From Verrucomicrobiota bacterium (GTDB lineage: Bacteria; Verrucomicrobiota; Verrucomicrobiia; Methylacidiphilales; Verrucolacustridaceae): 5,400 bases of DNA. The stretch lies in the NCBI GenBank assembly GCA_010025475.1, contig RGTE01000073.1, positions 1 to 5,400 of the forward strand. The letters run 5' to 3'. Shown here piece after piece: positions 5,094 to 5,400 of this stretch. The position numbers and the translations under genes are program-made. How positions within the stretch are numbered: the first letter of the stretch is position 1; each line of letters begins with the position of its first letter. The notes below the pieces were generated by a model. The model did not search any database. It saw nothing but the letters and a program-made list of their open reading frames with translations, and was not told where the DNA came from.

Positions 5094-5296
5094 GCGTTGA
5101 TGTGAGAATCCGTGCCGTCGAGGACACGAAAAATGACAAACTTCGGTTTGAGATTCATTTGGACCGATTTGGGGCAACGGACCTTGAGCTGGCGGCGGCA
5201 CAGAGAATTTATCCGAAGGTCGCCAACCTGCTCGAGATCGTCACCCACGAGGTCGAGAATCCCCCGGAGGAACCCTCAAGAATCATAGTCCCGTAA
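5090..5296 (+). CDS. Small acidic hypothetical protein, 68 residues
   Basis: Not recognised. ATG 5090 overlaps the previous TGA (ATGA), and AAAGGA at 5076-5081 lies eight bases upstream. The same frame is open back to 4841, but that part overlaps two genes and reads as low-quality sequence. The product seems to start with a beta hairpin (V3-V10, then L18-L24 in R-F-E-I-H-L-D), followed by a helix from about residue 31 to 55 and an acidic, Pro-rich tail (E-N-P-P-E-E-P) ending I-I-V-P. There are no cysteines, membrane segments or catalytic motifs. The TAA is followed immediately by the polymerase ATG, so the two are probably translated in coupling. A polymerase accessory role is only suggested by position. 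Confidence 0.8.
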   Translation: MSVDVRIRAVEDTKNDKLRFEIHLDRFGATDLELAAAQRIYPKVANLLEIVTHEVENPPEEPSRIIVP

Positions 5297-5400
5297 ATGT
5301 ACGCCGTCGACTTTGAGACGACGTACTCCAGTGACGTCAATATAGACACGTTTGGGCAGTGGCACTATCTGCGCCACCCGTCCACCGACATCTATCTTGT
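5297..5400 (+). CDS. Start of a family A-type DNA polymerase / 3'-5' exonuclease domain (partial)
   Basis: The first 34 codons of a gene that continues past the window. The opening M-Y-A-V-D5-F-E7-T-T is the Exo I motif (D-x-E) of DnaQ/RNase H-fold 3'-5' proofreading exonucleases. It is followed by F-G-Q-W-H-Y-L-R-H-P and a strand D-I-Y-L-V. This N-terminus is typical of phage PolA-type polymerases, in which the proofreading domain precedes the polymerase domain. The neighbours (SNF2 helicase, DUF2800-like nuclease) fit this reading. A stand-alone exonuclease or a family B polymerase cannot be excluded, because no polymerase motif lies inside the window. The ATG directly abuts the previous TAA. 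The nearest strong purine run, GGAGGA at 5266-5271, is too far upstream, so initiation probably depends on coupling. Confidence 0.75.
   Translation, partial: MYAVDFETTYSSDVNIDTFGQWHYLRHPSTDIYL

Noticed and set aside
1..5400. tRNA, CRISPR array, insertion sequence, terminator or promoter
   Set aside because: The window is covered by coding sequence with at most one base between genes. No repeat-spacer pattern, cloverleaf, transposase or hairpin plus T-run was seen.

Overview
The window reads as part of the DNA replication/recombination operon of a tailed bacteriophage or prophage. It lies entirely on the + strand at moderately high GC. The anchors are the C-terminus of a RuvC-like Holliday junction resolvase (1-204), a complete SNF2-type helicase (205-1470), a RecB/Cas4-like PD-(D/E)XK nuclease of the DUF2800 type (from 1643) and the first 34 codons of a protein with a D-x-E exonuclease motif (from 5297), most likely a family A DNA polymerase. 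SNF2 helicase, DUF2800-like nuclease, a possible ssDNA-binding protein and PolA form a recurring phage gene set. The host cannot be identified from this window. Clear Shine-Dalgarno sequences and stop/start overlaps show that it is bacterial.

Layout. 1-2708 carries the recognisable recombination enzymes, with a 58-residue small gene between helicase and nuclease. 2705-3472 is an unrecognised 255-residue protein in the slot where related modules place an ssDNA-binding protein. 3474-4320 holds three small unrecognised genes. 4317-5093 is a compact cassette of four tiny genes: coiled coil, membrane, membrane, coiled coil. 5090-5296 is one more small acidic gene, and the polymerase-like gene then runs off the end.

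There is essentially no intergenic DNA: the only base between genes is 3473. Nearly every junction is a short overlap or an abutment (TAGATG, ATGATGA, TAATG, GTGA, ATGA, TAAATG), so this is one translationally coupled transcript. Its promoter and terminator must lie outside the window, and no RNA gene, insertion sequence, CRISPR array or terminator was seen.

Two points need attention. First, the nuclease gene appears frameshifted near its 3' end. A better-looking tail in the +1 frame ends in a TGA that overlaps the next gene's GTG, exactly like the other junctions. Second, the paired coiled-coil and single-pass membrane genes just upstream of the polymerase have no function I recognise and could be a membrane-linked replication accessory set. 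That reading is speculation.
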